Below, in pieces: positions 24,795 to 36,397 of a stretch of DNA of 64,000 bases. Source of the stretch: Przewalskia tangutica (taxonomy: Eukaryota; Streptophyta; Magnoliopsida; Solanales; Solanaceae); contig CM056736.1 in the NCBI GenBank assembly GCA_029844215.1, positions 57,783,562 through 57,847,561 of the forward strand. The letters are read 5' to 3'. Made by a program: the position numbers and the translations under genes. Every line of letters begins with the position of its first letter. Within the stretch, counting starts at the first letter, position 1. The notes below the pieces were generated by a model. That model was not told the origin of the DNA and made no database searches. It saw nothing but the letters and a program-made list of their open reading frames with translations.

Positions 24795-27700
24795 TGTCAC
24801 GACCCGACCCGGGCATGGCGGTGCCCTACTGTGGCACCCTTCTGAGTATACATCAGAGAAAATCAGCGGAACATACATGAAACTTATAAAATAAAACAAT
24901 AGAAGTAAAACAACAGGTTAGCCGATAGGGCTACCTTCCTGGACATATAATATATAACCGAAGCAGTTGCCTCATTTCCTTTACAACTGACCCACAAACG
25001 TAACTCTGCACCTCTAAGAGTTTTATCATAACAATCGTGGCGGGACAGGGCCCCGCCATACCCTGAATATACATGAATCTACAATCTCGGGGAGAACTGT
25101 ACGAGATAAGCCTCGAGCAAATGGAGCTCTCCCAAAATCAACCGAGATCCTAAAAGCAAGGATCACACCACAGGTACCTAAAACTGCGGGCATGACGCAG
25201 CCCCGAAGGGGTCGATAACAGTAAAGAATATGGAACGGAAATAAGGTACAACAATTAAAACATATCTGTATAAAAGCATGACAGGGGTAAGTGTAAAAGA
25301 AGCACATACCTGAGCCTACCATGTCATTACCCCCTCGTGAACTTAATTGTACCTTATTATCTTTTCCCATTTCTCAATAAAGGTTATAGTCACTTCCTTA
25401 CGTACTTACTTCGGAAAATCATCAAGTTCACTACCATATAACCTACTTATCTTACACAACCTAGTCCGGCCCTTTACGGAGGGACACTTATACTGCCCGG
25501 CCCAACCTGGGACGCGATAAAGTCACATAGTCTGCCCTGGGTACACCGTCCGGCCCGTCTCGGGACGCGATAATGTCCTATAGTGCGCGTAAGGTATCTT
25601 GCCCGGCCCGTCTCGTCGATAATGTCATATAGTGCGCCTCGTAAAGGTATAACGCCCGCCATCTCTCGGTCGATAATGTCATATAGTCGCGTGGGTATGC
25701 CGGCCCATCTCGGGTCGATAATGTCATATAGTCGCGTAAGGTATCTTGCCCGACCCGTCTCGGGTCGATAATGTCATATAGTGCGCGTAGGTATACTTTG
25801 CGCCCATCTCGGGTCGATAATGTCATATAGTGCGCGTAAGGTATACCGCCCGTCTCGGGTCGATAATGTCATATAGTGCGCGTAAAGGTATCGCCCGCCC
25901 GTCTGGGTCGATAATGTCATATACAACCCGGGAATTTAACCCAACGTACTACGCACCTCTACTCCTTTAGAAAGACTCTTTTCAATTAAAACTTCCCAGA
26001 TACTAACAACCGTAGTATCAAGTCATCTCTACCTTTCAGGACAAGTCACAATACCTTTTTAGAAATACAATTACCGGCTTCTAAATCAAGTGACTTCTAC
26101 TTTTTGAAACCAAGTATTATATATTTTCAAATCACTTCTCTTAACTTTCAAAAATACAGTTAGTCTCTTAACCTTTAGAACTCAAATGACTCCTTTTATT
26201 ATAAAACCTTAGGCAATTGATGCCTTAAAATCAAGTTGCCTTTTCACTAAAAACAAGTCATTTATCTTTCCATAAAGCAATTATAACCAACTCCCCATAA
26301 AGTCGTTATATTCACTTTATGCCTTAGCCAAATACCGTTTCCTATCCAAGGGACTTATACGTTTAAAACAGAACAAGTATCACATACTTTAAAAATCTTC
26401 AAGTCCCTTAATTTAAATAAAACTTAAGACATCCTTTATTCTTTCAAAGAAGTGAGTAAATCTCCTAACTCACCCGACTTGGTTATCCATAAAACTAGTA
26501 AAGGATATCAAGGTGTTGTACGTCTACCGTACTACATACGTGCAACTAGTCAAGCTCAAAGGGTAGGAAAAGTTCTATATAGAGTAAGTCACACAACTAC
26601 CTCTTAACTTCTAAGAGTATAAGGAAACATGAAATGATACCACAGGTATATTCCATACATAGAATCATGCCAAAGGAAGGAAGAGGTTCACATACCTCGC
26701 GACGATTGTCGACAAGTAGCAAAATGCTCCAAAGTACTTCAACCTTGAGCTATTCCATTCTTTAAGTAGGATACGTTATACTTAGTTCTTCAACCTATCA
26801 TGGTCACAATACGCCCATTAACCTCTTACTTCAAACGTAGAATATTCTAAGTGCTAAGTCGCCAAATTCTACGGAAAATCGGACAGCACTTCCTTTGTTT
26901 CTACTACAATGCCACCTTTTTCAAGGCCGAATACAATAACCAAACACGCCACATTTAAGGCCCAAACAATGAAATCAACAATAGGGGATTACACGCCTAC
27001 TAGACGTGTAAAATTCCGCCCCACAATAGATAACAAACTACAACAACTACTAGCCCATTTTCGGCCAACTTGAAGTACTACTACATCAATTCTTATCCAA
27101 TTTCCATTTCAATCCAAGTTATTAGCCTAACATGATATCAAGCCGCATTTGATTATAACCACTATAATCCTCAAGTAAACAACATGCGACGATTTCTAAT
27201 AAACGACCAATTAGTAATCCAACTTCAAGTGGCTAATATAACATTTCGGATTTAAGCTACAAGCAATCCATAATACTTATGAACTTCAACATATCAACTT
27301 CATGCTAGCAACACGTAAAGCTAACAACAACAACATAACTATATAATCTTGTAACACCTATAAAAGACAAGATTATACCTCAATGAAACTTAATCGACTC
27401 AATCCAAGTCGCTCCTTAGTAGTTTAGAGCCTCCCCAAGACACTTCAATCCGCTTGTTGAGACCCTTATAACCATACCAACAACTTTCCTTCCAACTTCC
27501 AATCCAAAACCTAGAAAGCCACTAGGTTTTCACTTTGCAACTAATACGAAAACTATCTTTTTCCGAGATTTTTCTATTGAGATACACTCACAATACACTT
27601 AGGAACCTTGGTTTAAAGTGTGGGGCTTAAAGAACAAGAAACGAAAATTTTTGCTCTTCAAAGTGCCATGAACCCGAGAGCTTATCAATGTGGAGTCTTC

Positions 27701-28095
27701 AAATTGTGTGAAATTTTGGCTAAGTGTTAAGCTTGTATTGCACTACTAGTATTATATAGTGTAATGGAGGGTTAAGATCTAAACAAATGGGTGATTTGGA
27801 TGAGGTCTTAACAAATATCAAGGCTAATGTGGGGTCATTGACTTGGTCAATATTGTCAAGCTCTAAGTCTAGCAAGACTTGTCTTCTAACAAGGGTCAAA
27901 TGACCACGTGTCCATGATCAATTTCGTCCAAGGCACTCTAAGGGGGGGTGACACGTGTCGCCCTCCCATTCGTCACAATAATACGTTTTTCGAAAATTCC
28001 AAAATTTCGCTAAATTTTTAAAAGTCTCAAATCTTGACACTAATGAGTTCTTACGTACGTTCTTAAAACATGTCCTGTAAATACGGGGTGTAACA
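24795..28095 (-). repeat. C 3' LTR
   Basis: TGTCACGACC...GGTGTAACA. GC hairpin about 25038-25058, 55-bp repeat array 25508-25922, hairpin motif 26518-26532, reverse TATA-like ATTATATA 27751-27758, U3 palindrome 27947-27962. Confidence 0.9.
25508..25922 (-). repeat. 55-bp tandem array in C 3' LTR (about 9 units)
   Basis: Units share TCGATAATGTCATATAG followed by GCGCGTAAGGTAT and a CCCGGCCCGTCTCGGG-type GC block. The core recurs nine times here and seven times in the partner LTR. Observed unit length varies from about 44 to 55 bp, mostly by loss around CTG and CCC runs. Confidence 0.85.
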
Positions 28096-28131
28096 TTCTT
28101 CCCCCCTTAGAAACATTCGTCCCCGAATGTT
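28096..28131 (-). other. C polypurine tract and hairpin
   Basis: Pyrimidine run 28096-28108 (AAGGGGGGAAGAA on the coding strand) next to the LTR, then AACATTCG-TCCC-CGAATGTT (28112-28131). The loop is 4 nt here. Confidence 0.85.
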
Positions 28132-28579
28132 CTTTCGGAGTCATACTTACAATTAACGACATAGTTCCCTTTCACAACCCCGACATACCAACAATGCCAC
28201 ACATGGCCCTAATACCCCGCACACGCATATCTGTCCACCATAAGCCCAAAAGAGATTATCTTTTCGTACTTCCAACTCCTTCTAACATATACATAGTCTC
28301 AATATAATCTGTTCAGTAAACTTAAACATACAATAACTTTATCATGCATACAAGTTCTAAAGGCCAAAGACATACCTGAAATCATATAGGCGGTTCAAAG
28401 GACGCTAAGCTGGAACTTCCACGCGACCTGCGCCACGGCTGTCGGTGCATGAACATCTGCCTAGCTATTGAAGGCGAAGAACCATGGCTCGATCCGATGG
28501 GTTGTGTTGTCCCACCGGGACCCTCTATAAGGACACTCTCTTAACATATGGCCTGAGCGACCACAAGAAAAACAAGCAC

Positions 28580-29671
28580 CGTGCAGTCAGCGACATACCC
28601 CAGAATGTAACCTACCACACTGGGCGCATGGAGGCAAAGGTGGCCTCGACTGACTGGAACCCCCATCTCCCTGAGACTCTGAAGCTCTAGAGACCTGACC
28701 GGCCCCTGCATTCCCGGTGTTGTGAAAACCCCCGCTGGAAAACTGTGGAGGAGCACTCGGTGCTGGCTGCAATGTAGACCTAGCTTTGCTTCCGAGGTGT
28801 CGCCTCAGCGCCTGAGACCCTGTTGTCTTGGCCCTCTTGGGCTGGCCTGAGTCAATCTGATCCTCCCTCTCTCTATCCTCTATCCCCTGCGCATAGGCCT
28901 GCATCCTAGCAATGTCCATACCGGGCTGAAGAGCCACCCCCAAGCATGCAGTAATCATATGACGGTCTAGCCCCATCACATAACGATGAACTCTATCCGC
29001 CATGCTAGCTACTATGGTATGCGCATGCCTGGCCAAGGAGTCAAACTCCAGGCTGTACTCCCTGATAGTCCTCCCATTCTGCCTCAAGGTCAAAAATCTA
29101 TCTACGTGGGCCCTCCTCATCTCAGGAGGCAAAAAGTGATCCATAAAGGCCTCTGTGAACTCCTCCCAAACAGCTGGAAGAGCATCATCCCCTCTCGTCA
29201 GTACCCAAGACTCAAACCAGTTCAACGCAATATCGCGTAACCGGTAAGAGGCTAGTATATGAACTCTGTCTCCAAGCCTTAAGAACTGCATAGTCCGATG
29301 TAGGCCGAGCGAACTCCTGCGGATCCTCCTCGGACCTCGAACCATAAAACTCGGGCGGATGACAACCGGAAAATCCGGATCCATGGCCATCGGCTCTAGG
29401 GTTAGCTACCGCTCTGTCGGCGCCGCCACCACTATGTCGATCAATAGTCGATCTGTTCTCCATAATCTCTGTACTGCCACTTTGGCTGCGGGCGGGGCAG
29501 GTGCAGGAACCTCTGGAGCTCTGCGCTCTCGGCTCACTCTGTCGGCGTGGTGAACTCATGCCCGCCTACTACCCGAGCATAGTTTGTGCCCGAGTCACAG
29601 TAACCCTCTGCGTACCTCTAACGACTCCTGCCTTTGCCTTGCCTTCGGGCCACAGTGCGCCGAGGAGGCAT
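28580..29671 (-). pseudogene. gag: C gag, best-preserved gag of the window
   Basis: The ATG at 29671 (MPPRRTVARRQGKGRSR) starts gag as in the other elements. Frame breaks lie before the long open stretch 28587-29390 (267 codons). An earlier frame has HPPEFYGSRSEEDPQEF (about 29310-29360). The long stretch carries the gag core in order: ALNWFESWVLTRGDDALPAV, FMDHFLPPEMRRAHVDRF, REYSLEFDSLARHAHTIV, RVHRYVMGL and MQAYAQGIEDRERED. It ends in the first half of a zinc module, CAQCGRLHSGVCR; the CCHC knuckle beyond it is eroded. No protease or RT follows, only about 480 bp to the polypurine tract. Confidence 0.8.
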
Positions 29672-29860
29672 AAGCATTTCATAAGAATAGGTCGGAGAGG
29701 ATTCAACCTAATAAGACAGCTCTCTGCTGCGATCTTAGAGAGGAAGAATGGAAACCAATCCTAAATGTCCTGCGACCTCACGATTATAGATGTGGTGCCT
29801 GACACCGATAATCAAGACTCTACTAGACACGCAGTCTATAGGCACTTTCCGAGACTAAGC

Positions 29861-29872
29861 GCTCTGATACCA
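29861..29872 (-). other. C primer-binding site
   Basis: Perfect reverse complement of TGGTATCAGAGC, four bases from the 5' LTR. Confidence 0.9.
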
Positions 29873-29876
29873 CTTT

Positions 29877-32800
29877 TGTCACGACCAGGCCGGGCATGGT
29901 AGTGCCCTACCTGGGCACCCTTACAGGTATACATCAGAGAAAATCAGCGGAACATACATGAAACTTATAAAATAAAACAATAGAAGTAAAACAACAGGTT
30001 AGCCGATAGGGCTACCTTCCTGGACATATAATATATAACCGAAGCAGTTGCCTCCTTTCCTTTACAACTGACCCACAAAACGTAACTACAGACCTCTAAG
30101 AGTTTTATCATAACAACTGTGGCGGGACAGGGCCCCGCCATACCCCTGAATATACATGAATCTACAATCTCAGGGAGAACCGTACCAAGAGATAAGCCTC
30201 CGGAGCAAATGGAGCTCTCTCCCAAAAACTGAACCGAGATCCTAAAAGCAAGGATCACCAACCTGGGTACCTAAAACCTGCGGGCATGAGCCCCGAAGGG
30301 TCGATAACAAAGTTTAATATGGAACGGAAATAAGGTACAACAATTAAAACATATCTGTATAAAAGCATGACAGGGGTAAGTGTAAAAGAAGCACATACCT
30401 GAGCCTACCATGTCATTACCCCCTCGTGAACTTAATTGTACCTTATTATCTTTTCCCATTTCTCAATAAAGGTTATAGTCACTTCCTTACGTACTTACTT
30501 CGGAAAATCATCAAGTTCACTACCATATAACCTACTTATCTTACACAACCTAGTCCGGCCCTTTACGGAGGGACACTTATACTGCCCGGCCCAACCTGGG
30601 ACGCGATAAAGTCACATAGTCTGCCCCTAAAGGTACACTGTCCGGCCCATCTCTGGGACGCGATAATGTCCTATAGTGCGCGTAAGGTATCTTGCGACCC
30701 ATCTACGGGTCGATAATGTCATATAGTGCGCGTAAGGTATACTTGCCGGCCCGTCTCGGGTCGATAATGTCATATAGTGCGCGTAAGGTATCCGCCCGGC
30801 CCATCTGCGGGTCGATAATGTCATATAGTCGCGTGAAGGTATCTTGCCGGCCCGTCTGGGTCGATAATGTCATATAGTCTGCCCGTAAAGGTATACTGCC
30901 CGGCCCATCTCTGGGTCGATAATGTCATATAAAACCCGGGAATTTAACCCAACGTACTACGCACCGCTACTCCTTTAGAAAGACTTTTTTTCAATTAAAA
31001 CTTCCCAGATACTAACAACCGTAGTATCAAGTCATCTCTACCTTTCAGGACAAGTCACAATACCTTTTTAGAAATACAATTACCGGCTTCTAAATCAAGT
31101 GACTTCTACTTTTTGAAACCAAGTATTATATATTTTCAAATCACTTCTCTTAACTTTCAAAAATACAGTTAGTCTCTTAACCTTTAGAACTCAAATGACT
31201 CCTTTTATTATAAAACCTTAGGCAATTGATGCCTTAAAATCAAGTTGCCTTTTCACTAAAAACAAGTCATTTATCTTTCCATAAAGCAATTATAACCAAC
31301 TCCCCATAAAGTCGTTATATTGACTTTATGCCTTAGCCAAATACTGTTTCCTATCCAAGGGACTTATACGTTTAAAACAGAACAAGTATCACATACTTTA
31401 AAAATCTTCAAGTCCCTTAATTTAAATAAAACTTAAGACATCCTTTATTCTTTCAAAGAAGTGAGTAAATCTCCTAACTCACCCGACTTGGTTATCCATA
31501 AAACTAGTAAAGGATATCAAGGTGTTGTACGTCTACCGTACTACATACGTGCAACTAGTCAAGCTCAAAGGGTAGGAAAAGTTCTATATAGAGTAAGTCA
31601 CACAACTACCTCTTAACTTCTAAGAGTATAAGGAAACATGAAATGATACCACAGGTATATTCCATACATAGAATCATGCCAAAGGAAGGAAGAGGTTCAC
31701 ATACCTCGCGACGATTGTCGACAAGTAGCAAAATGCTCCAAAGTACTTCAACCTTGAGCTATTCCATTATTCAAGTAGGATACGTTATACTTAGTTCTTC
31801 AACCTATCATGGTCACAATACGCCCATTAACCTCTTACTTCAAACGTAGAATATTCTAAGTGCTAAGTCACCAAATTCTACGGAAAATCGAACAACACTT
31901 CCTTTGTTTCTACTACAATGCCACCTTTTTCAAGGCCGAATACAATAACCAAACACGCCACATTTAAGGCCCAAACAATGAAATCAACAATAGGGGATTA
32001 CGCGCCTACTAGACGTGTAAAATTCCGCCCCACAATAGATAACAAACTACAACAACTACTAGCCCATTTTCGGCCAACTTGAAGTACTACTACATCAATT
32101 CTTATCCAATTTCCATTTCAATCCAAGTTATTAGCCTAACATGATATCAAGTCGCATTTGATTATAACCACTATAATCCTCAAGTAAACAACATGCGACG
32201 ATTTCTAATAAACGACCAATTAGTAATCCAACTTCAAGTGGCTAATATAACATTTCGGATTTAAGCTACAAGCAACACGTAAAGCTAACAACAACAACAT
32301 AACTATATAATCTTGTAACACCTATAAAAGACAAGATTATACCTCAATGAAACTTAATCCAACTCCAATCCGAAGTCGCTCCTTAGTAGTTTAGAGCCTC
32401 CCCAAGACACTTCAATCCGCTTGTTGAGACCCTTAGAACCATACCAACAACTTTCCTTCCAACTTCCAATCCAAAACCTAGAAAGCCACTAGGTTTTCAC
32501 TTTGCGACTAATACGAAAACTATCTTTTTCCGAGATTTTTCTATTGAGATACACTCACAATACACTTAGGAACCTTGGTTTAAAGTGTGGGGCTTAAAGA
32601 ACAAGAAACGAAAATTTTTGCTCTTCAAAGTGCCATGAACCCGAGAGCTTATCAATGTGGAGTCTTCAAATTGTGTGAAATTTTGGCTAAGTGTTAAGCT
32701 TGTATTGCACTACTAGTATTATATAGTGTAATAGAGGGTTAAGATCTAAACAAATGGGTGATTTGGATGAGGTCTTAACAAATATCAAGGCTAATGTGGG

Positions 32801-33063
32801 GTCATTGACTTGGTCAATGTTGTCAAGCTCTAAGGCTAGCAAGACTTGTCTTCCTAACAAGGGTCAAATGACCCTTGTGTCCATGATCAATTTCGTCCAA
32901 GGCACTCTAAGGGGGGTGACACGTGTCGCCCTCCCATTCGTCACAATAATACGTTTTTCGAAAATTCCAAAATTTCGCTAAATTTTTAAAAGTCTCAAAT
33001 CTTGACACTAATGAGTTCTTACGTACGTTCTTAAAACATGTCCTGTAAATACGAGGTGTAACA
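29877..33063 (-). repeat. C 5' LTR
   Basis: Partner of 24795-28095. It lacks 45 bp that the 3' LTR has at 27262-27311: one AGCAA remains at 32271 where the partner has two, so the loss was between short direct repeats. Hairpin motif 31527-31541, U3 palindrome 32915-32930. Confidence 0.9.
30603..30930 (-). repeat. 55-bp tandem array in C 5' LTR (about 7 units)
   Basis: Same units as 25508-25922 but two fewer. The unit starting at 30861 is the cleanest, at 55 bp. Confidence 0.85.
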
Positions 33064-33068
33064 CTTAT

Positions 33069-35333
33069 AATCTTGGATAATTTTGGGCTTATCGAGGTAA
33101 TGATCTGTGTCCCCCTATTATAATTGGATATTACATATTGTAGTAGTTTAGAATTGAGTATAAGTTATATTGGAAGGATGATTATAAAGGATTGAACTGT
33201 ATTTACATTGACCGTATTTCTGATGAGACTTGTGTAGTATTATTGTGAGACAAAATTGTACACGCCCGGTTAGACGTGTAATCCCCTTGGAATCGTTGGC
33301 TTGGTAGCAGGCCTTGTTAGGGGGAGGTGCTGCCGAATTTTCCGTAGAATAAGGAACTGTTTACTTAGAATATGCTACGAAGAGAACTAGAGATTTATAG
33401 ATATATTGTGGTTGTTATAGGTGGTTCTTCTACGCGCGGCATACTCGACTTGGCTTGTGGATTAAGCCGAAGAGGTATGTGATTCTTCCTATACTCTTGA
33501 GCATGATTGTTGTGAACTATATAGTACGGTAGACGTACGTGTGTGAAATGAATCTTGTTTGTTTAAAACATAAAGTGTTATAATGGCTTTATGGGAAGTT
33601 AGTTATAACGACTTTATGAAAATAAAAGAAAGATTTGATTTTGAAAGCTAAACGACTTGATTTTAAAAGATAAGAGACTTGACTTATAAACAACTTGATT
33701 TCGGAAAAGGAGAAGTAACTTGATTTAAGTATAGGTTACTTGTTTTGAAAAGAGTAAGTTATTTGAGTTTTAAAGAGTATACTTGATGTTGTTTTAAAAG
33801 AAAAGCATTTGGTTTAAAAAATATAGAGTACTTGATTTTAAAAGTCTTGTAAAGATTATTACGAAGGTGAAATAATTTGGTTTAAAAAAGGAAACGTGTT
33901 TTTGATACTACGAGTATTAGTATCGTGTGGCTTTTACACAAAAAAAAGGTCTTTTTGAAAGAATGAAAGTATGTAGTATTTTGGGGTTGAAACCCGGATC
34001 GTTGATATAAAATGAAAGTACATTGAACTTGCCTATGCTTGTTGTGTTAGCCTTGTTGTGCAAGTGTTTTGATTTTGTGCTACCGTGTCTCTCGGGGAGG
34101 GCCGGCTATCTGATTGATTGTTTGGACATACTGACACGTTGGATGGTCCACGAGTATGCGTCCACTTTGAGTATTATCTGGTTATTTCTTTTGGACATCG
34201 ACCACGATGGATGGTCAACGGGTATGCTTCCACTTTGAGTATTATCTTGTTATTTCCTTTGGACATACTGACACGATGGATGGTCCACGGGTATGCGTCC
34301 AGTAGGATGGTTTCATGGCCATGCTTATACCGAGGTAAGATGTCGGGGCATGCGGTCATTGTGAGGTTTATGTTATTTGTCCATGGACCGCTAATCCATG
34401 AAGCTTGCCGCGGTGACGGCGATCACGCTTGATTTGTACATGTGGTTCCGACTTTAGATACTTGTCCTGGTCATTTCTCGTGTATCGGCAGGCTCTGGTA
34501 GATAGCTTAAGATACTTGCCACTGTCATATCTCGTGAGACGGTAGGCTATTGTACATTAGCTTAAGATACTTGCTTCGGCCAGTTGTGTGGCTAGCTTTT
34601 TGGTAGTAGTTGGCTTCGTACCTTGCCGTGAAGGATATGACTAGCCTTGATGGTAGTTGGCTATTCTACTTGCCCGTCGGTTTGATAGCGCGAGCATGAT
34701 CTAGTGTTCGAGTTCACATATGGGTGTGGTTTTACATCATGTATGCCGGCGATGAGAATGAGTTCCACGCATGATTGATATTATGGCGTAAGACCCATAG
34801 TTATGTGTGAGTGATCATTTTGGGGATATCGTCCACTTACTTGACCTAATTGTTTACTTATTGCGAAATGGTTTTATAAAATGATGAAATGTGATTTCAT
34901 TACTGATATTTTGATTTCACATACTTGGTACTGTTATCGACCTTGAGGCTGCGTTCATGCCGCGGTAGAGTACACCATTGTTGATCCTCGCTCATAGGAT
35001 CGCGATTGCGTTAGGAAGCCGTTTCTCGGAGGCTTATCTTTTGGGTATAGTCCCGTCATTGTAGGTACTTGTACATTCGTGGTATGGCGAACCTGTCCGT
35101 CATAGTTGTTGTTACATTCTTAGAAATTTGTAAATCTTGTGTGGCGGGGTTGTAAGGATTTTAAGCATTGATTATATGTATATACATGAAGGTAACCATT
35201 TGGTTAGCCTGTTTTCTTATGTTGTCTCTTGTTTCCTGTTTAAATTTTATTTCCGCTGATTTTCTCTAATGTTGTTATCACTAGGGTGTCCGGGGTAAGG
35301 CACCAGTCGCAGGCCCGAGATCGGGTCGTGACA
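33069..35333 (+). repeat. Family A right LTR, segment 2
   Basis: Continues the A LTR after C. Hairpin motif 33524-33538, the 75-80 bp array about 34110-34310, and the AGCTTAAGATACTTG repeats about 34450-34600. Ends GGGTCGTGACA at 35333. Confidence 0.9.
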
Positions 35334-35362
35334 CTAAAGTTGCTAAGTGTCACGACCCGATC
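35319..35362. repeat. Head-to-head LTR ends forming an inverted repeat
   Basis: GATCGGGTCGTGACAC (35319-35334) and GTGTCACGACCCGATC (35347-35362) are perfect inverted arms with a 12-bp spacer. Arms extend further outward with mismatches because two LTR termini of opposite orientation meet here. The 14 bp between the LTRs (35334-35347) is the only sequence not assigned to an element. Confidence 0.85.
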
Positions 35363-35577
35363 CCGGGCCCGTGACTGGTGCCTTACCCGGGCACCCAAGT
35401 TGATATACATCAGAGTAACCAGCGAAATATAAAAACAAAGACATGAGATAAAGAGTAAAATGAGAAACAGTATATCCCAGAAAAAGTTGCCTTTCGGCAT
35501 GTATATACATATCAAGTCTGACAGTTACATCCCAAAATTTACAACAGGACTACAGACCTCTAAGAAAGTAAACAACT

Positions 35578-35600
35578 ATGGCGGGACAGGGCCCCGCCAT
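35578..35600 (+). other. Conserved GC-rich U5 hairpin
   Basis: ATGGCGGG-ACAGGGC-CCCGCCAT: 8-bp perfect arms and a 7-nt loop. The same hairpin, sometimes with a damaged arm, is at 2146, 8059, 15502, 21700, 25038, 30120, 39607, 46041, 49919, 57218, 61196 and 62631. D is inserted inside the copy at 13331. Confidence 0.8.
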
Positions 35601-35974
35601 ACCCTGAATGTACATAAAGCTACAATGACAGGGAGATCATACCCAAAAAGATAAGCCTCCGAGAAAGCGGGCTTTCCCAGAAACGGTGATCCTAGGAGCG
35701 GGGATCAACAACAGGAGTACCTCTACCTGCGGCATGAACGCAGCCCCCCGAAGGAGGTCAGTACAGCATGTACCAAGTATGTGAAACTGTAAAGTATTGA
35801 AATGAAATCATAGCTTTTTAAAACCAATTACAAATACGTATGAACAACCAATTTAACCGCACATAGTGCCATAGCATAAACAAGAGCAAAATAGATATAA
35901 CGTAACTGGTCTTTTCTAGGCCGCTAATGATCGAAGCAAGGCCAATCGCCCATAGTATCATTATGAGAGCCTAA

Positions 35975-36235
35975 TCCTGGAACTCCCGCAGTCCGCATAG
36001 ACCACCTAGGTCCGCATGAGGTATTCCTCGCATCGGGGGTAGCTAACCCTCGGCATCATCCTGAACTCCCGCAGTCCGCATAGTCACCTGGACCGCATGA
36101 GGTATTCCTCGCATCGGCGTAACACACCCGGAGTGATCATCCTGGAGCTCCCGCAGCTCCGCATAGGTCACATAGACCCGCATGAGGTATTCCTCGCATC
36201 GGGGGCGGCTAACCCTCGGCATAACAAGTCAGGGG
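35975..36235 (-). repeat. 83-bp tandem repeat (3 units) in F LTR
   Basis: Units run CCTGGAACTCCCGCAGTCCG to GCATCGGGGGTAGCTAACCC. Related, more decayed arrays lie at the same LTR position in B (2600-2900, 8500-8800), D (14930-15140, 21120-21330), G (40190-40440) and E (50300-50560, 57600-57850). Confidence 0.75.
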
Positions 36236-36397
36236 GGGTAAGTGATATAATATCAGCATAACTGCTTATCGTTAAACAACATAAGAACAACAAGGAAACC
36301 CCCTTTACACAAACGTCACAAGATACTAACACACGTAGCATCATAACATGTCTACTTATCAAACCAACTTACCATACCTTCAGAAATCATTACAAGG

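Larger units (their letters stand above)
24795..33063 (-). mobile_element. Element C: gag-only Ty3/gypsy with perfect target duplication
   Basis: An 8.27-kb minus-strand element with LTRs 24795-28095 (3.30 kb) and 29877-33063 (3.19 kb), and only 1.78 kb inside. CTTAT at 24790-24794 and 33064-33068 is a perfect 5-bp duplication, and excising C restores A LTR sequence. Primer site, polypurine tract and hairpin are intact and there is one gag, but no protease or RT. The LTRs agree along almost their whole length apart from repeat copy number, a 45-bp deletion and the CAG/CTG-type differences, so it appears young. It must depend on enzymes from other elements. Confidence 0.9.
1..35333 (+). mobile_element. 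Family A Ty3/gypsy tandem: internal-LTR-internal-LTR, with nested insertions
   Basis: A gag-only, long-LTR element in tandem. The internal domain end at 1-1189 is nearly identical to 22670-23890, and each is followed by an LTR starting TGTTATACCCCGTAG (1190 and 23891). The LTR starting at 1190 ends at 22185, directly before a primer site and the second internal domain, so that LTR serves two elements. Once B (1910-11183) and D (13339-21944) are removed, the middle LTR is about 3.1 kb. Once C is removed, the right LTR is about 3.2 kb. The left end lies outside the window. This shape is expected from unequal recombination between LTRs; an assembly duplication is the alternative. Confidence 0.8.
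35348..36397 (-). repeat. F 3' LTR, segment 1
   Basis: TGTCACGACCCGATCCCGGG start, matching 62402-63023. GC hairpin ATGGCGGG-ACAGGGC-CCCGCCAT at 35578-35600. Three units of about 83 bp with a CCGCATGAGGTATTCCTCGC core at about 35975-36235. Ends in target site AGAAATCATTACAAGG (36382-36397). Confidence 0.85.

Noticed and set aside
25508..25922. Regular repeats resembling a CRISPR array
   Set aside because: Whole units of 44-55 bp are tandem copies with no unique spacers, the array sits inside an LTR, is duplicated in the partner LTR, and the context is plant.
25508..30930. Centromeric satellite
   Set aside because: Only 7-9 units, bounded exactly by LTR sequence in both copies, so it is an LTR-internal repeat and not a satellite block.
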